Assembly: GCA_963738305.1 (NCBI GenBank)
Contig: CAVTVU010000001.1
Span: 1 to 64,000, forward strand
DNA from: JBBRHQ01 sp963738305
Lineage (GTDB): Bacteria; Actinomycetota; Thermoleophilia; Solirubrobacterales; 70-9
Length of the DNA stretch: 64,000 nucleotides
Direction of reading: 5' to 3'
Shown: in pieces, positions 61,852-64,000 of the stretch
Layout of the letters: every line of letters starts with the position of its first letter
Position numbering within the stretch: position 1 is the stretch's first letter
Position numbers and translations under genes: made by a program
The notes under the pieces: model-generated
Database searches by the model: none
Told to the model about the DNA's origin: nothing
What the model saw: only the letters and a program-made list of their open reading frames with translations

Positions 61852-62646
61852 ATGGGCGAAGGCGCCGAAGGGAACGGGAGCGGAGACGAGCGGATCGGCC
61901 GCGAGCTTGCGGTCGCGATTGCCGAGCGGCGCCTCAACCTCTACTTCCAGCCGATCGTTTCCCTGCAGGACCGCTCCGCGACGATGCTCGAGGCCCTTCC
62001 TCGCTGGCCGCATTCGGAGCTGGGCATCCTCGCACCCGCCGACTTCATCGACGTCGCCGCCGAGGAGGGGCTGCTGGGCGAGCTGGAGCGCTGGGCGATC
62101 GAGGCCGCCTTCGTGCAGCTGGCCGTCTGGCAGAGCGGCGTCGCCTCGGAGCTGACGATCTCACTCAACCTCTCCGAGGAGCACCTCTTCGAGGCGGACC
62201 TGGCTGAGGCGGTGCGCACTTCGGCGGTCGCCAACGGCGCCTCGGCGCATAGGATCGGTTTCGAGATCACCGAGCGGGCGCTGATCGAGGCCGGCGGGCG
62301 CAGCCTCGGCAAGCTACGGGCCCTCTCCGACCTCGGTGTCTCGCTGACGATCGACGACTTCACCGGGTCGGACTCGGCCAAGCTCGTCCGCGAGCTGCCC
62401 ACCACGGCGCTCAAGATCAGCAGGTGGGTCGTCGAGGGCATCCCCGACGACGAGCAGCGGGTCGACCTCGCCTCGGCGACGATCGAGCTGGGCCGCGAGC
62501 TGGGTCTGGCAACGATCGCGAGCGGCGTCGAATCGCCGGGGCAGCTGGCCAGCCTGCGCGACCTCGGCTGCCGCTACGCGCAGGGCTTCCTGCTCTCGGT
62601 GCCGATGCCGGCCGAGGTGCTCGAGGATCGGATGCCCCGCCGCTAG
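61852..62646 (+). CDS. Stand-alone EAL domain protein, catalytic residues degenerate
   Basis: 264 residues, no GGDEF or membrane part. EAL hallmarks: LNLYFQPIVSLQDRSATMLE, ALPRW (Glu47-Ala-Leu49), ISLNLS (Asn106), FEITE (Glu138), TIDDF (Asp168, Asp169), LKIS (Lys188) and GCRYAQGF. The catalytic-base Glu of the AEGVE motif is Ser224 here (IASGVESPGQL), DDFGTG reads DDFTGS, and LKID reads LKIS. Loss of the base predicts no or weak c-di-GMP hydrolysis, so a c-di-GMP sensor or protein partner is more likely. One of few plus-strand genes, inserted between valS and clpX. Confidence 0.9.
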   Translation: MGEGAEGNGSGDERIGRELAVAIAERRLNLYFQPIVSLQDRSATMLEALPRWPHSELGILAPADFIDVAAEEGLLGELERWAIEAAFVQLAVWQSGVASELTISLNLSEEHLFEADLAEAVRTSAVANGASAHRIGFEITERALIEAGGRSLGKLRALSDLGVSLTIDDFTGSDSAKLVRELPTTALKISRWVVEGIPDDEQRVDLASATIELGRELGLATIASGVESPGQLASLRDLGCRYAQGFLLSVPMPAEVLEDRMPRR

Positions 62647-62665
62647 GTGGGGCCCCTAGGCCGCC

Positions 62666-63949
<1,284 letters not shown>

Positions 63950-63961
63950 AGGTCTCCCCTC

Positions 63962-64000
63962 CTATTTCTGGTGATCGGCTCGCCGGCGCTTGAAGCTTAG
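63962..64000 (-). CDS. C-terminal end of an upstream gene (probably clpP)
   Basis: The last codons read LSFKRRRADHQK and TAG, 12 bp before the clpX start. Position suggests clpP, which normally precedes clpX, but twelve residues are too few to identify it. Confidence 0.3.
   Translation of the reverse strand, partial: LSFKRRRADHQK

Overview
The window is dense, high-GC chromosomal DNA from an actinobacterium. Gene order supports this: clpX–valS–folC–ndk, mreBCD–PBP2–rodA, RNase E/G–rplU–rpmA–obgE–proB–proA–nadD–rsfS and hrcA–dnaJ–prmA are the classical actinobacterial neighbourhoods. GTG and TTG starts are frequent and start/stop overlaps (ATGA, GTGA, TTGA, TGATG) are the rule. Class Thermoleophilia (Solirubrobacterales-like) is my best guess from the overall flavour; it is an inference, not proven. 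Nearly all genes are on the minus strand.

Layout. 0–0.96 kb: methyltransferase tail and a tiny membrane protein. 0.97–13.1 kb: a biosynthesis/housekeeping series read leftwards: yqeY, phoH, ybeY, era, hisIE, trpE, trpG, trpD, trpC, htrA, (a decayed cyclase/TPR remnant on the other strand), trpF, trpB, trpA. 13.1–14.2 kb: three tandem SnoaL/NTF2-like genes, the last truncated. 14.2–18.8 kb: murI, a DUF2269-like membrane protein, a tandem palindromic repeat, prmA, dnaJ, hrcA. 18.8–21 kb: a membrane protein, a two-gene MaoC-type dehydratase, YbjQ and another NTF2-like gene. 20.9–31.4 kb: lepA, a polytopic membrane protein, murJ, rpsT, holA, comEC, comEA, cupin. 31.4–37.9 kb: leuS, an ArsR–SRPBCC–VOC operon, a truncated DUF3052-like gene, a receiver-like protein, a SpoIIM-like membrane protein, tRNA-Ala(GGC), a DivIVA-like protein. 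38–45.8 kb: rsfS, nadD, proA, proB, obgE, rpmA, rplU, RNase E/G. 45.8–52.6 kb: rodA, PBP2, mreD, mreC, mreB, maf, ndk. 52.6–57.9 kb: an accessory block (zinc-ribbon membrane protein, DUF2182, DUF1326, a hydrolase–glycosyltransferase fusion and its TetR regulator). 57.9–64 kb: folC, valS, a degenerate EAL protein on the plus strand, clpX.

How it works together. The left third makes tryptophan and part of histidine and handles ribosome maturation and quality control (Era, YbeY, PhoH, PrmA, LepA) and heat shock (HrcA, DnaJ). The right half carries the elongasome (MreBCD, PBP2, RodA), with MurI and MurJ supplying and flipping cell-wall precursors. ComEC/ComEA indicate a DNA-uptake channel.

Three global properties stand out. 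(1) About twenty leading genes carry a TAnnnT hexamer about 5–12 nt before the start codon, as expected of leaderless transcription. (2) A family of intergenic double-hairpin repeats (REP-like) sits just 3' of stop codons, and a second, longer palindromic element occurs twice, once with a REP unit nested inside it. (3) Many essential genes (trpA, trpB, era, leuS, proB, obgE, rplU, RNase E/G, rodA) are broken by single-base frame changes while long neighbours are intact. I read this as residual assembly error, not gene death, so genes drawn across frameshifts below are reconstructions.
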